Shown: piece after piece, positions 19,491 through 33,110 of the stretch
Layout of the letters: the number at the start of each line of letters is the position of its first letter
Numbering within the stretch: the first letter of the stretch is position 1
Source: Castor canadensis
Taxonomy: Eukaryota; Chordata; Mammalia; Rodentia; Castoridae
DNA length: 64,000 nucleotides
NCBI RefSeq assembly: GCF_047511655.1
Contig: NC_133391.1
Location: 124,690,384-124,754,383 of the forward strand
Reading direction: 5' to 3'
Notes under the pieces: generated by a model
What the model saw: the letters and a program-made list of their open reading frames with translations, nothing else
Databases searched by the model: none
Told to the model about the DNA's origin: nothing
Program-made: the position numbers and the translations under genes

Positions 19491-22400
19491 CTTAGATATT
19501 TAGGGCATTTCTATTTATTTATTTTATTTTTTTACAATTAAACTGGGAGTGTGGCGAGGCTAATCTGGGAAAAAAAAGGATGTTGAAACATTTTAGATAG
19601 GTATTAGGGGATGTTTATTGTAAGAGAAGATCGGTTGGTAGGACCGAATAGTTAAAGAACAGAATGGTTACTTAGAGTCCTGTCACTCTGCCATCTTTCC
19701 CAAACCATGAATGGGCTTGTTTGGGTGATAGAGAAGATAGAGAACCATGGAAAAAAGCAGAATCAGCCCTACTAGTTAATTATTCTTTTATTCTTTGTTT
19801 TGTCTGTCACAGACTAGCAAATATTTCAGGACTTTTTACCATGTGGATTAAGAGGTTAACAATCTAGAAATGTTCCTCATTTAAATCCAGTGTATATTTA
19901 GCTAGCAGTTGTAGTCACTACACTGAATTGGACTGTGAGTCCTGACTTTCTTCTAATGAACTATGTTGTGAAAGAAGGGAACCCCTTGTACTAGTAGCAT
20001 ACTCTGAGCTCTGTAGTGTTTGACTCCCCTTTCTGAAGAATGTATAGATTTGATATAAGCATATTATTACTTTTCTATTTGACATTCTGTTTATACCACA
20101 AATATATATTTGGCTGAGTGCAGTTTTCTTTTCATAGACTTTTTTGAGTGAGTTCTGTTAAAAGGTGAGAAGAAATAGTTAATCCCTATTGGTTTTATTC
20201 AGCTTGTTAGTTTTGTTAAGTATTATACTTAATTTTGTTTTGACATTTTAAATTCTTTTAAATGAACTTAATGCATTTTGGAGCATACAAAAAAGAACCA
20301 AGGAATAGAAAACACTCATAATGCAATCACTTTATGTTAACATTTGTGATATTTGCTTCTAGTTTCCTTCATGTACATTTTTCATGTAGTTGAGATTATT
20401 ATGTCGTTTCACAATTTTGTGTACTGCTTTTTCTTGAATCAAGCATTTATGCATGCATGTCAGTTTTATCCTGACAGAAAACAGATTGCACACCCACATG
20501 AGAAATTTAAGAAGAGTTTAATAAAAGTACTATTTACAAAGGTGTGGGAAGAGAAAGGAAATCTTAAGGGAGAGATAATATAGTGTTGAATACATAAAAT
20601 GTGGCAGGTTCAAACTGGGTATGTTATAAAGATAGCATACAAACTTGGAGTTTTAAAGGTAGTATAAAAACAGAAGAATGTAAAATATATCAATAATCAC
20701 TTTTTATATCAATTGCTGAAATGATAATGTTTTGGTCATACATGTTTAAGCAAAGGAAATATACTAAAATTACTTTTACCTATTTCATTTTTAAAATAGC
20801 TACTGGAAAAATTATAATTACATACATTACTTATGTTTCTATTGGTATTAGTATGGCAGTTAGTATTAGACATCTAGCTCTTAAAATGCAAGGGAAGAGT
20901 CCCATGTTAAGGTCAGCTGACTTTCAGTGGAACATTATAGCCAACCTGCATTGGCCCAGAAGGAAAGAAGAAATCTGTGAAATATACTTTGAAATGGTTC
21001 TTTTACCAACCAGTTCCTCTCACAGTCCTTCCTGTGTCCACCATTGGTTTAATCAAAAAACCAACAGATGAAGGAGCCAGCTAATGAGGTCCATAGAAGT
21101 GGGAATACCTGAACCCACAGCAGTGTAGAAAAAGGTAGACAGTGAAACTAAACGAACCTTTTGAAGATAGCCAGTCTGTTACCTCATTAGAATGCTTTGT
21201 AAATGTAATATTTAAGAATTGAAAATTGCAGTTAATGTGTTATATTGTTTTGTGAATCTGTTGGGAAACGTTAAAATGTACTTTAAGTATGGGAATTATT
21301 TAAGATATATAGTAGCATATACATACAAATTTTTCAAACAATTGTTGATTGGAACAGCAATTAAGAAGTTCACTGACAGCGTATTTTTAAAGTGTACTCC
21401 AGAGTTTGAACATTGATAGAATGTTGACACTTCCTATTTCATCCCATACTTAAAAGTAATATTTTAATAAAAGTTTTTGTCTCTATACTGATAGTGAGGC
21501 ACACAGTCTTGATTTATTGGCTTGAGTTTCTGTATTGATTGATGAGCTAATTTATTTTAGTGCAACTTGATATTTTCAAGCTGATGGTAGAGTATTTAAA
21601 AATGTAATTTTATTAATTAAAAGGATACAAATATGAAATGCGTGTTAATAAAGGTTAGGTAAATAAAGACTTAAAAGACTAAGATCCATTTTCTTTCACT
21701 TACCTAAAGAAATGAATGTTAAACACAGTATGAATATATCATGATTTCTGACCTCAGATAGAATATAGTAGCAACATTTAAATCTTAGAAGTTTGTTCTT
21801 AAATGTTTTGAGTCATGCCCCAACAATATATTTTTGCTTTGTACTTTTATCACAGATACTACAAAATAATATACATAAGCATTTGTTCAGGTAGATATTC
21901 ACCTAAATATTTTCAAAACATTTTCAATATAGAGTGAAAAGTTTCTTTCCTATGCTTAGCCCTTTCTGCCCAGTTCTGACTCCCTTTAGGTGATCCTTTA
22001 TTTTTTTTTTAGGTTTCCAAAGTTTAACTTTCTAAAGTTTCTTTATGTGTGTATATAAGCAAATGAGTATTAATGCTTACTTATGTTGTCTTTTATTTAA
22101 CAAATATTGGCGAAATATTGTGTAAAACCTTAATCTCTAGTATGGGAAAACTTTTTTTTTTAAATATTGTTCCTTGCCTGGTAATTTTTGGTGCTTTTTA
22201 AAAAAAATCTTCTTTTCTTTTGTCAGCATTGTACCACTTGGGATTCAGTGTAAGCTAATGACGGGGAGTTATAATGGGAATTATTCCTGTGGCCCCGGAG
22301 TTTGATTCTAATCGTCTGTGGAAGTAAAAGCACTCACCCAGGCAAGTGTCAGTGGGTGAAAGTAGTGACATGATGTGTTTCTTCTGTTCTTGTATCAGGT

Positions 22401-22727
22401 TGTTCCAAAGACTTGGTTATTGGTTTCTCTTTTTTTGAGTTCAACTCTGTGTAGTTCTGGCTTTTAATGAAAGTGACTATGCTTTAAGGCATAGCTACAG
22501 GGATGCAATGAAAGTGAGTAGGTGTTTAGGAGCCTGACCAGTTTTTAAATAATATCTTTTAAAAGTAACTTCTACTCCTCTAAAAACATATAGCTGAGAG
22601 TCATATTCTTAAATTTCAAATGTAACATTGATATCTAAATTCATGATAGCTAACTTTATATCTGAAGTTAGCTATATTCTTCAGGTATTTTGAAGTCTGA
22701 TTTCCAAATGAATAATAAATCTTATTT
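19491..22727. other. Intronic non-coding stretch
   Basis: AT-rich. No coding exon is supported. Stretches 19500-19720 and 20450-21180 look like old repeat or LTR debris (purine-rich, mixed composition) but I cannot name a family. Confidence 0.35.
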
Positions 22728-23042
22728 AGTTTTTTTTTTTTTTTTTTTTGCCATACTAGGGTTTGAACAAAGGGCCTCATACTTATCTGGCAAGCACTCC
22801 ATCATCTGAGCCAGTTTTAGTTATTTTTCATATAGGGTCTCACATATTTTGGCCTGGGCAAACTGTGGTCCTTCTATTTATGCCTTCTGAGTAGCTGGGA
22901 TTACAGGACATGCCACCATACAAAACTTATTTGTTGAGGTATTGTCTTGCTAATTTTTGCCTGGACTGGCTTCCAACTGAGATCCTCCTGATGTCTACCT
23001 CCCAAGTAGCTGGGATTACAGTTGTGAACTACTGTGTCTGGG
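22728..23042 (-). mobile_element. Composite ID-B1-B1 SINE (inverted)
   Basis: A long poly(T) at the left is the inverted A-tail. ID unit (ACTAGGGTTTGAACAAAGGG), then two B1-like units, each with GTAGCTGGGATTACAG. Confidence 0.8.
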
Positions 23043-23217
23043 CCCTAGATTTTAAATCTAACATTATTTAGATTTTAAGTCTTCTAACCACAAAAAAAGT
23101 ATGTGAAATAATGTGTATTTTTGCTATAAATTGTTATGCATATTTCATTATTTTTTTATTTTTAAAGTAATATTTTAAACTGATAAATCAGGATTATATG
23201 GAATATAATGTGTTTGG

Positions 23218-23412
23218 TTTTTTTTTTTGTTGTTGTTGTACTGGGGTTTGAACTCAGGGCCTCATGCTTGCTTGGCACGCACTTGATCCATGCCTCCAGC
23301 CCTTTTTCTCTTTAATTATTTTTCAGATAAGCTCTTGCATTTTTGCCCATGGATGGCCTTGGACTGTGATCCTTCTATGACCTCCCAAGTAGCTGAGATT
23401 ACATGTGTGTGC
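23218..23412 (-). mobile_element. Composite ID-B1 SINE (inverted, shorter form)
   Basis: Starts with poly(T) and GTACTGGGGTTTGAACTCAG, followed by one B1-like unit ending at AGTAGCTGAGATTACATGTG. Only one B1-like unit is present, unlike the neighbour at 22728. Confidence 0.75.
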
Positions 23413-24205
23413 TGTAACTTTATATATGTATACAATGTGAAGTGATTAAACCAAATAATTTAACATATTCATCACTTCATTTGAAAATATTTTTATGGTG
23501 ATATTTGATATTTCCTATCTTAGTTATTTTGAAATATAATCCATTATTATTGACATCATTCTATTCTCTAGTTAAATAAATTCAGCTTGTCTTTAGAGTC
23601 CACTCATAAATAAGATCATACATTATGGTCTTTCTGTGCCTAACTTATTTCATTTAACATAATATCTTCTAAATTTGTTGGGGTTGTCCCAAATGACAGA
23701 ATTTCATTCCTTTAAAAGGCTGTTTAGTATACCATCGTGCATGTATAGCACTTTAAAAAAATGAAGAAGCATATCCAGTGATACTGATTAGGTTGCTGAT
23801 TGATTAGGTAGGTTGCTTTCATATCTTTTTCTGTTGTCAGTAATGCTTCAGTGAACATGGAGTTTAGATAATATATCTTTGCCATACTAATTACAGTTTC
23901 TTAGTATAAATTCCAGAGTGGGATTGCTGCATCATGTGACAGTTCTAATTTTAGTTTTTGTTGAGGAACCTTCATACTAGTATTATACTAATTTACATTC
24001 TCACCAATAGTGTGCAGTTTCCTTTTTCTCCACACTGTCACCAGCACCATCTTTTTGATAAAACACTTTATCTTTTTGATGAAAGCTATTCTACCAAGTG
24101 TGAGGTGATATCTCACTGTGGTTTTAATTTCTATTTCCTTCATGATGGGTGATGTTGAGCATATTTCACCTGCCTGCTGACCATTTGCATGTCTTTTTTT
24201 CTTGG
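23413..24205 (-). mobile_element. Old L1 fragment (ORF2 3' part and 3' UTR)
   Basis: Inverted, degenerate L1 sequence (AGTGAACATGGAGTTTAGAT, TTCCAGAGTGGGATTGCTG, TCACCAATAGTGTG). Open frames here are remnants only. Confidence 0.6.
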
Positions 24206-24826
24206 GAATGTCTATTAGTATATATTAATTCTACAAAATAATGGGCATCATTATGACATTTTCACACATGTACATAAGGTACTTTTGGTCATATTTGTCC
24301 CCAACACCAATTATCCACTCTTATCTTCTTCCACTTCCTCTAGTTCCTTTCTTATTCCCTAATAATCCCCCAACTACTTTCATGTCTTTTTTTTTTCTCA
24401 AAGGTTGCATATATGAGAAGAAATATGCAATACTTGTCTTTTTGAGACTGGCTTATTTCACTTAACTTGATGATTTCCATTTCCTTTCATTTTGTTGCAA
24501 ATGACATGATTTCATTTTTCTTAATGTCTGAAAAACACACCATTTATATTTATTTATATATATTTATATATATATATACCATATTTTCTTTAACCATTCA
24601 CCTGCTGATGGATACATGGGCTGATTAGTGCCACAGTAAACATGGGCAGGCAGGTGTCTCATTACATGCTGCCTTTGATTACTTCTGTTAAATGATCTAG
24701 CAATATAGCTGGATCATGTGGTAGTTCTGTTTCTGGTTTATTGAGAAACCTCTGTACTGATCTCTATTGTGGCTTCAGTAACTTCATTCCCACCAACTGT
24801 GCATGAGGGTTTTCATCAACATTTGT
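24206..24826 (-). mobile_element. Older L1 3' end, left part, interrupted by L1-C
   Basis: Inverted L1 3' UTR and ORF2 3' part, up to CATCAACATTTG. Its continuation (ATTGTAGCCATTCTGACAGG, GGAATCTCAGTGTG) is found at 30173-30215, right after L1-C. Confidence 0.65.
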
Positions 24827-24839
24827 TGTTTTTTGTTTT
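24827..24839. repeat. Left target-site duplication of L1-C
   Basis: TGTTTTTTGTTTT, repeated at 30160-30172; the low complexity lowers confidence, but the older L1 resumes exactly after the right copy. Confidence 0.65.
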
Positions 24840-27800
24840 TTTTTTATTTTGTTATTCATTTATTTTTATTGTTTTATTATTCATATGTGCATATAACACT
24901 TGGGTCATTTCTCCCCCCTGCCCCCACCCCCTCCCTTACCACCCACTCCACCCCCTCCCTCTCTCCCCCACCCCCTCAATACCCAGCAGAAACTATTTTG
25001 CCCTTATCTCTAATTTTGTTGAAGAGAGAGTATAAGCAATAATAGGAAGGAACAAGGGTTTTTGCTAGTTGAGATAACGGTAGCCATACAGGGAGTTGAC
25101 TCACATTGATTTCCTGTGCATGTGTGTTACCTTCTAGGTTAATTCTTCTTGATCTAACCTTTTCTGTAGTTCCTGGTCCCCTTCTCCTCTTGGCCTCAAT
25201 TGCTTTTAAGGAATCTGCTTTAGTTTCTCTGCATTAAGGGCAACAAATGCTAGCTAATTTTTTAGGTGTCTTACCTATCCTCACACCTCCCTTGTGTGCT
25301 CTCGCTTTTATCATGTGCTCATAGTCCAATCCCCTTGTTGTGTTTGCCCTTGATCTAATGTCCACATATGAGGGAGAACATACGATTTTTGGTTTTTTGA
25401 GCCAGGCTAACCTCACTCAGAATGATGTTCTCCAATTCCATCCATTTACCAGCGAATGATAACATTTTGTTCTTCTTCATGGCTGCATAAAATTCCATTG
25501 TGTATAGGTACCACATTTTCTTAATCCATTCGTCGGTGCTGGGGCATCTTGGCTGTTTCCATAACTTGGCTATTGTGAATAGTGCCGCAATAAACATGGA
25601 TGTGCAGATGCCTCTGGAGTAACAGTCTTTTGGATATATCCCCAAGAGTGGTATTGCTGGATCAATTGGTAGATCGATGTCTAGCTTTTTAAGTAGCCTC
25701 CAAATTTTTTTCCAGAGTGGTTGTACTAGTCTACATTCCCACCAACAGTGTAAGAAGGTTCCTTTTTCCTTGCATCCTCCCTAACACCTGTTGGTGGTGT
25801 TGCTAATGATGGCTGTTCTAACAGGGGTGAGGTGGAATCTTAGTGTGGTTTTAATTTGCATTTCCTTTATTGCTAGAGATGGTGAGCATTTTTTCATGTG
25901 CTTTTTCGCCATTTGAATTTCTTCTTTTGAGAAAGTTCTATTTAGTTCACTTGCCCATTTCTTTATTGGTTCATTAGTTTTGGGAGAATTTAGTTTTTTA
26001 AGTTCCCTATATATTCTGGTTATCAGTCCTTTGTCTGGTGTGTAGCTGGCAAATATTTTCTCCCACTCTGTGGGTGGTCTCTTCAGTTTAGAGACCATTT
26101 CTTTTGATGAACAGAAGCTTTTTAGTTTTATAAGGTCCCATTTATCTATGCTTTCTCGTAGTTGCTGTGCTGCTGGGGTTTCATTGAGAAAATTCTTACC
26201 TATACCTACTAACTCCAAGGTCTATTGATCTTGTTTATTTTTTCAAAGAACCAAATTTTTGTTCCATTAATTCTTTGTATGGTTTTTTTGGTTTCTATTT
26301 TGTTGATTTCAGCTCTTATTTTTATTATTTCTCTCCTTCTATTTGTTTTGGGATTTGCTTGTTCTTGTTTTTCTAGGAGTTTGAGATGTATCATTAGGTC
26401 ATTGATTTGGGATCTTTCAGTCTTTTTAATATATGCACTCATGGCTATAAACTTTCCTTTCAGGACTGCCTTTGCTGTGTCCCATAGGTTACGGTAGGTT
26501 GTGTTTTCATTTTCATTGACTTCCAGGAACTTTTTAATTACCTCTTTTATTTCATCAATGATCCATTGTTCATTATGTAATGAGATATTTTGTTTCCAGC
26601 TGTTTGCATGTTTTTTGTCTTTACTTTTGTTGTTGAGTTCTAGTTTTACTGCATTGTGATCAAATAGTATGCACAGTATAATTTCCATTTTCTTATATTT
26701 GCTGAGGCTTGCTTTGTGCCCTAGGATATGATCTATTTTGGAGAAGGTTCCATGGGCTGCTGAGAAGAATGTGTATTGTGTAGAAGTTGGATGAAATGTT
26801 CTGTAGACATCAAGTAGGCCCATTTGATCTATTGTATATTTTAGTTCTTGGATTTCTTAATTGATTTTTTGTTTGGATGACCTATCTATTAATGATAATG
26901 GGGAGTTAATATATGCTTTTAGGTCTTTCAGGGTATGTTTGATGAAATTGGGTGCATTGACATTGGGTGCATACAGGTTGATAATTATTATTTCCTTTTG
27001 GTCTATTTCCCTTTTTACTAGTATGGAATGTCCTTCTTTATCTCGTTTGATCAATGTAGGTTTGAAGTCTACTTTGTCAGAAATAAGTATTGCTACTCCT
27101 GCCTGTTTTGTGGGGCCATTGGCTTGGTAAATCTTCTTCCAGCCTTTCATCCTAAGCCTATGCTTATTTCTGTTGGTGAGATGGGTCTTCTGTAAGCAAC
27201 CAATTTTTGGATCTTCCTTTTTAATCCATTTCATCAAGCGGTGCCTTTTGATGGGTGAATTAAGTCCATTAACGTTAAGTGTTAGTACTGATAGGTATGT
27301 GGTGATTCCTGTCATTTATTTGTCTTAGTTGTTTGAAGGTTTGACTGTGTGTACCTAAGTTGAGGTTACTCTCTATTTTCTTTTTCTGTGGTTTGGTGCT
27401 GCCTGTCTTTTCATGGTTAAGGTGAGTTTCACTTTCTGTGTGCAGAATCCCTTGAACAATCTTTTGTCGTGGTAGCTTTGTGGTCACATACTGTTTTAGT
27501 TTCTGCTTATCATGGAAAACTTTTATTTCTCCATCTATTTTGAATGATAGTTTTGCTGGGTAGAGTATCTTGGGGCTGAAGTTATTTTCATTCAGTGCCT
27601 GTAAGATCTCACTCCAAGGTGTTCTTGCTTTTAATGTTTCTTTTGAGAAGTCTGCTGTGATTTTGATGGGTTTAACCTTTGTATGTTATTTGTTTTTTCT
27701 CTCTTATAGCCTTCAATATTCTTTCCCTAGTTTCTGAACTTGTTGTTTTAATGATGATATGTCGTGGGGTAGTTCTATTTTAATCTGGTCTGTTTGGTGT

Positions 27801-30159
27801 CCTGGAGGCCTCTTGCATCTGTATGGAAATATCTTTCTCTAGATTTGGGAAATTTTCTGTTATTTTTTTGTTGAATATATTATGCATTCCCTTTGCTTGC
27901 ACCACTTCTCCTTCTTTGATGCCCATGATTCTCAAGTTTGGTCTTTTGATGGAGTCAGTGAGTTCCTGCATTTTCTTTTCACAGGTCTTTTGTTGTTTAA
28001 TTAATAGTTCTTCGGTTTTTCCTTTAATTGCCATTTCATCTTCGAGTTCTGAGATTCTGTCTTCTGTTTGTTCTATTCTGCTGGATTGGCCTTCCATTTT
28101 GTTTTGTAGTTCTGTCTCATTCTTTTTTCTGAGGTTTTCCATGTCCTGGGTGGTTTCCTCTTTAATGTTGTCTATTTTTGTCCTGAGTTCATTTATCTCT
28201 TTATTAATTGTGTCTCTGTTTCACTTTGGTGTTTATACAGTGCTTCTATGGGTTCCTTTATTTCTTCCTTTGCTCTTTCAAATTCTCTATTTTTGTTGTC
28301 TTGGAATTTCTTGAGTGTCTCCTGTACATTTTGGTTGACCATATCCAGTATCATCTCTTTAAAATTCCTTTATTTTATTTTTTTAAAATACCTGTAGTAT
28401 GTCTTCTTTTAAATGATTCTTGTGGGCTTCATTGGGTTCTTTGGCATAGTTTATCTTCCTTTTGTTGGAGTCTGGATCTTAGTATCTGTTTTCTTCATTT
28501 CCCTCTGGTTACTCTACTAATTTTTTGCTGTGGGGATACTGGTTTCCCCGTTTTTTCTGTCTTCCTGTCATTGCCCTTGGTGTTGTTACTGTCCCTGTAC
28601 TGTGTGCAATTAAGTATTTTGTAGCTTGTAATAATAACAATGGTGATATTAAGAATGGAAGGGTGACAGGAGATGAAAAACAAAGAACTTAAAGAAAAAG
28701 GAAAAAGTAAACAGACAAGTAGGAAAAAACAAAACAAAGAATCAAACAAAAATGTTTCAAAAATATAAACAGGGAGCATTAGTGTACTAATTGACAGTAA
28801 GCTGAACAGGCCTTAGAGAGAGGATTGAAAATAAAAATAAAAAGAATAAAGAATAAAAATAAAAAATAAGTAAAAGAAAAAATATATATAAATAAAATAA
28901 AATCAAACATAATGAAAAATAGAAAAAAAAAACCCTCCAAGTTCAATAGCAATGAAGTTTCAGTCTTAATAATTTTGGTTTTCCCCTAAGCCTCCAATCC
29001 TGGAGATGGTGCCTCAGATGTTGTTCTGCAGTTGTCTCATCAAAGGGGACACATAAAGTAGAACAAAACTGCACAGAAAAACAAAACAAAACAAAATCCC
29101 ACAAAGTGTCCCAAGTGCAAATGCAGTACAGTTTCAGTAAGTTTTTAAGCATGCAGGGGTAGTTTGGTTGTTTTCTCGTCAAAGGTAGGGAGAGAGAGAA
29201 AAAAAAGGGTCTGGAGCCAGGTCTGTGAAGGCTATCTGAGGCTGTGACTTGCCTGCCCTCTCCTGTCAGCCTGCTGTTGCTGGAGGAGTTATTTATGCAG
29301 ATCTCAGGGGTGAGCTTAACACTCACCTGGCTACGTAGGCTTTGTTTACTCAGAGTTCTCCTGGGCACGAGCCACTGCTACAAGCCTTCCCCTTTCCAAC
29401 ACACTGTGGGAGGTGACACTGCACCTGCTTTCTCTGGCCTGTGTGTTGTTTACAGCTCACGTGGGAAGTGGGTCTTCCCCCCTCTCCTGTGGAGTTTTCC
29501 TCCCACCTCCGCTTTTACAAGCTTTCCGGCTCCTGATTGCGGGGCAGTGCTGCTGCTCCTGCCAGCCAGCATGTTTGTTTACAGTTCACATGGGAGGTGG
29601 GTCTTCCCCACTCTCCTGTGGAGTTTTCCTCCCTCCACCACTCTCACAAGCTTTCCTGCTTCTGGTTGCTGGGTGTGTGCCCCCGCTCCTGCCGGAGCCT
29701 TTCCAGCCAGGCTCAGCTTGTTTATTTACAGTTCCAAGGATTCCCCTCCCTCCCTTTGGTGCTCAGTGTGCCCCACCCTCTTTGCAACATGTCTTTATTG
29801 TTCTTATTGCTTATTACTCAGTTTCTCTTTTTTCCCCAGGTGGAGGTCGGTCTGTCCAGGGGGCTATGCTGTTCTGGCCCAGGGTTGTCTGTGGGAGTAC
29901 CATGTACCGCTTTGCTCACCTTGTCCATGTCTTCCCAAGCCATCTGAGCACAGGTGACTGGTGGCCCAGGGGCCCTCCTGGTTTCTCCATTTAACGTGAA
30001 GTGGAGATTCTCTGCGCTGGCTGGAGGTGTTTAGGGGTCACAGTTTTGCCTCTTCTTGGTGGTTTTGCCTGCAAGGTGTGTCTCCAGCATCTCTCCAAGA
30101 TTTCACTATAGGAGGCACGCTTTCTGCTTCCTCCCTCTAGCTGCCATCTTGGAATCCTC
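24840..30159 (-). mobile_element. L1-C: LINE-1 with the reverse-transcriptase region deleted
   Basis: Left end T-rich inverted 3' UTR (24840-25040); right end GCCATCTTGGAATCC. A 13-bp duplication TGTTTTTTGTTTT flanks it (24827-24839, 30160-30172). The complement encodes the ORF2 C-terminus (25234-26218), then jumps at about 26219-26221 to the endonuclease-RT linker (26223-26823) and endonuclease (26857-27315), then ORF1 (27430-28142). By alignment to L1-B about 1.8 kb (L1-B 13918-15711) is missing, which is the RT domain. A second, in-frame deletion of about 30 bp near 26903 removes the endonuclease GDFN stretch. Confidence 0.88.
28925..30159 (-). promoter_or_regulatory. 5' UTR of L1-C with an internal tandem repeat
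   Basis: Same type as in L1-B. A block starting TTTACAGCTCACGTGGG recurs near 29451, 29580 and 29727 (steps of 129 and 147 bp). The sense strand begins with a CCAAGATGGCAGC YY1-like motif. The antisense (+) strand has long overlapping open frames (29244-29957, 237 codons; 29413-29994, 193 codons) whose repeats stay in frame because both steps are multiples of three; I do not call them genes. Confidence 0.55.
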
Positions 30160-30172
30160 TGTTTTTTGTTTT
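30160..30172. repeat. Right target-site duplication of L1-C
   Basis: Matches 24827-24839. Confidence 0.65.
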
Positions 30173-30215
30173 CTTGATTGTAGCCATTCTGACAGGGGTA
30201 AGATGGAATCTCAGT
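30173..30215 (-). mobile_element. Right remnant of the L1 interrupted by L1-C
   Basis: Inverted ORF2 3' sequence that directly continues 24206-24826. Confidence 0.6.
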
Positions 30216-30929
30216 GTGCTATTTTTTTTAAAGTGATGTTTATTTCGTGTAATTATACCTCAATAAATGTGTTTATTAAAAGAACAAACCTCAGTAATTC
30301 AAACAACATATTCTTAGCAATAGTGAGAGGTAGTTGAATGTATACTTCACCATAGATAACATGGGTGACACTTAAGCATAGGAAAAGATGCTCAATATCA
30401 CTAGTGTTTGAAGATACACAACAAGGACAAGGCAAAATCATTTAAATCGATATTTGATTTTCTTTGTCAGTGTCACTTTTTTTGTGTGTACAGAAAAAGG
30501 AAAGTTTTACCCCCAAATTTCCTAAATTCATTGCTATTTAGGGTTTTATTTAGATTCCTTTTTTAATGCAGTTTTTTTAAATATAGAAACTTTCAGGATT
30601 TTAATTGTTACCTTCATTTAGTATTTCTGCAGTGTAATTTTTTTCATGTACAGTAAATTAATACTGCCTTTCCCACCTTCCCCACAATTACTGTTTTTCT
30701 ACAGCATGTGGCATATTTCTTGAGGACAAATAATCATCAAAAGCTTTTCCAAATCCATTTCAACTCATGTAATATCTTGGGTTACAAGCTTTTTTAACAT
30801 GTTCCTCAAACATACAAAAAACCCAACAAAAATATCAAATTTGTGCCTTTATAAGATTTTTCACATCTGTGACATCACAGTTGCATACTAATGTATAAGG
30901 CAAAGGGAAAGGCTTCAGAACATGTTGTT
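30216..30929. other. Intronic non-coding stretch
   Basis: AT-rich, no exon or named repeat recognised. The right part may already belong to the 3' UTR of the zinc-finger pseudogene. Confidence 0.35.
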
Positions 30930-32050
<1,121 letters not shown>

Positions 32051-32107
32051 TAAGAAGGACTTTCCTAAACATCTTATACTCCAAAGGCACCAATCTACAG
32101 ACAGATT

Positions 32108-32385
32108 TATTTACTTATTTATGGTGGTATTGGGATTTGAATTCAGGAACTTATTCTTGTTAAGCAAGTTTTCTACCCCTTGAAGCACACCTCCCAGCCC
32201 TTTTTGCTTTAGTTTACTTGTCAGATAGATCTCATGCTTTCTGCCTAAGGTCAGCCTTGACAAGATTCTCCTACCACCACCTTCAAAGTAAATGGGATTT
32301 CAGGCATGTTTCACCATGCCTAGCTTGTTTTTTGAGATAGAGACTCAGTTACATTTTGCCTAGGTTGTCTCAAACTGAGATCCAT
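32108..32385 (-). mobile_element. Composite ID-B1-B1 SINE (inverted, diverged)
   Basis: ID unit (TTGGGATTTGAATTCAGGAA), first B1-like unit ending AAATGGGATTTCAGGCATG, then a truncated second unit ending near CAAACTGAGATCC. Confidence 0.7.
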
Positions 32386-33110
32386 TTAATTTTATTTTTC
32401 TTCAGTTTCAGCAGTGCTTTATAATTTTCAGTATACTGTACAGGTCTTTTACTTCCTTAGATAAATTTATACCTACTTTTTAAACCTTTTTGTTGCTATT
32501 ATAAATGGGTTTTTTTCTCAATTTCCTTTCTAAATAGCTAATTATGGGTGTATAGAAATACCATATATGATTTTTTGTATGTTGTTTTGTGTTCTGCAAC
32601 TAAATTTGTTTATCATTTCTAATGGTGTTTGATTTGAGATGTTGGGGTTTTCTCTATGTAGGACTATGTCATCTGCAATTTGATTTTCCTTTCCTATTGC
32701 AATGCTTTTTGTTTTTTCTCTTGCCTAACTGCTCTTGCAAGTACTTCCACAAGTGTGTGGAAAAGAAGTGGTGTGGGTGGGCATCCTTGTTCCTAATTGT
32801 AGAGGAAAAGCTTTCAACTTTTCACTGTTGTTGAGTATGATGTTAACTTTTGGTTGTCATATATGGCTTTTATTGTGTTGAGGTACAGTCCCTGTATACC
32901 TATTGTTTTGAGAGTTTTTATAATGAAAACATTGAATTTTGTCACATACTTTTTTGCATCTAGCAGCGAAAACTGCATAGTCATGTGGTTTTTATCCATC
33001 ATGTTGATTATGTAGGGAATCACATCTATTGATTTGCATAATTGAACAATTCTTGTATCTCAGTGATAAATCCCATTTGATCATGGTGAATGATTTTTTA
33101 TTTTTTATTT
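32386..33110 (-). mobile_element. Old L1 fragment (RT region), left part, interrupted by L1-D
   Basis: On the complement 32814-33023 translates to L1 RT-like sequence containing LDAKK, LGI-type and YLNTIKAIYDNQ. It continues after L1-D from about 34245 (GCATCCATGCTTATCAGGGA). Confidence 0.7.

Noticed and set aside
29244..29957. 237-codon + strand open frame
   Set aside because: It lies antisense in the L1-C 5' UTR, its length comes from GC-rich tandem repeats, and it has no recognisable domain; kept as a finding only.
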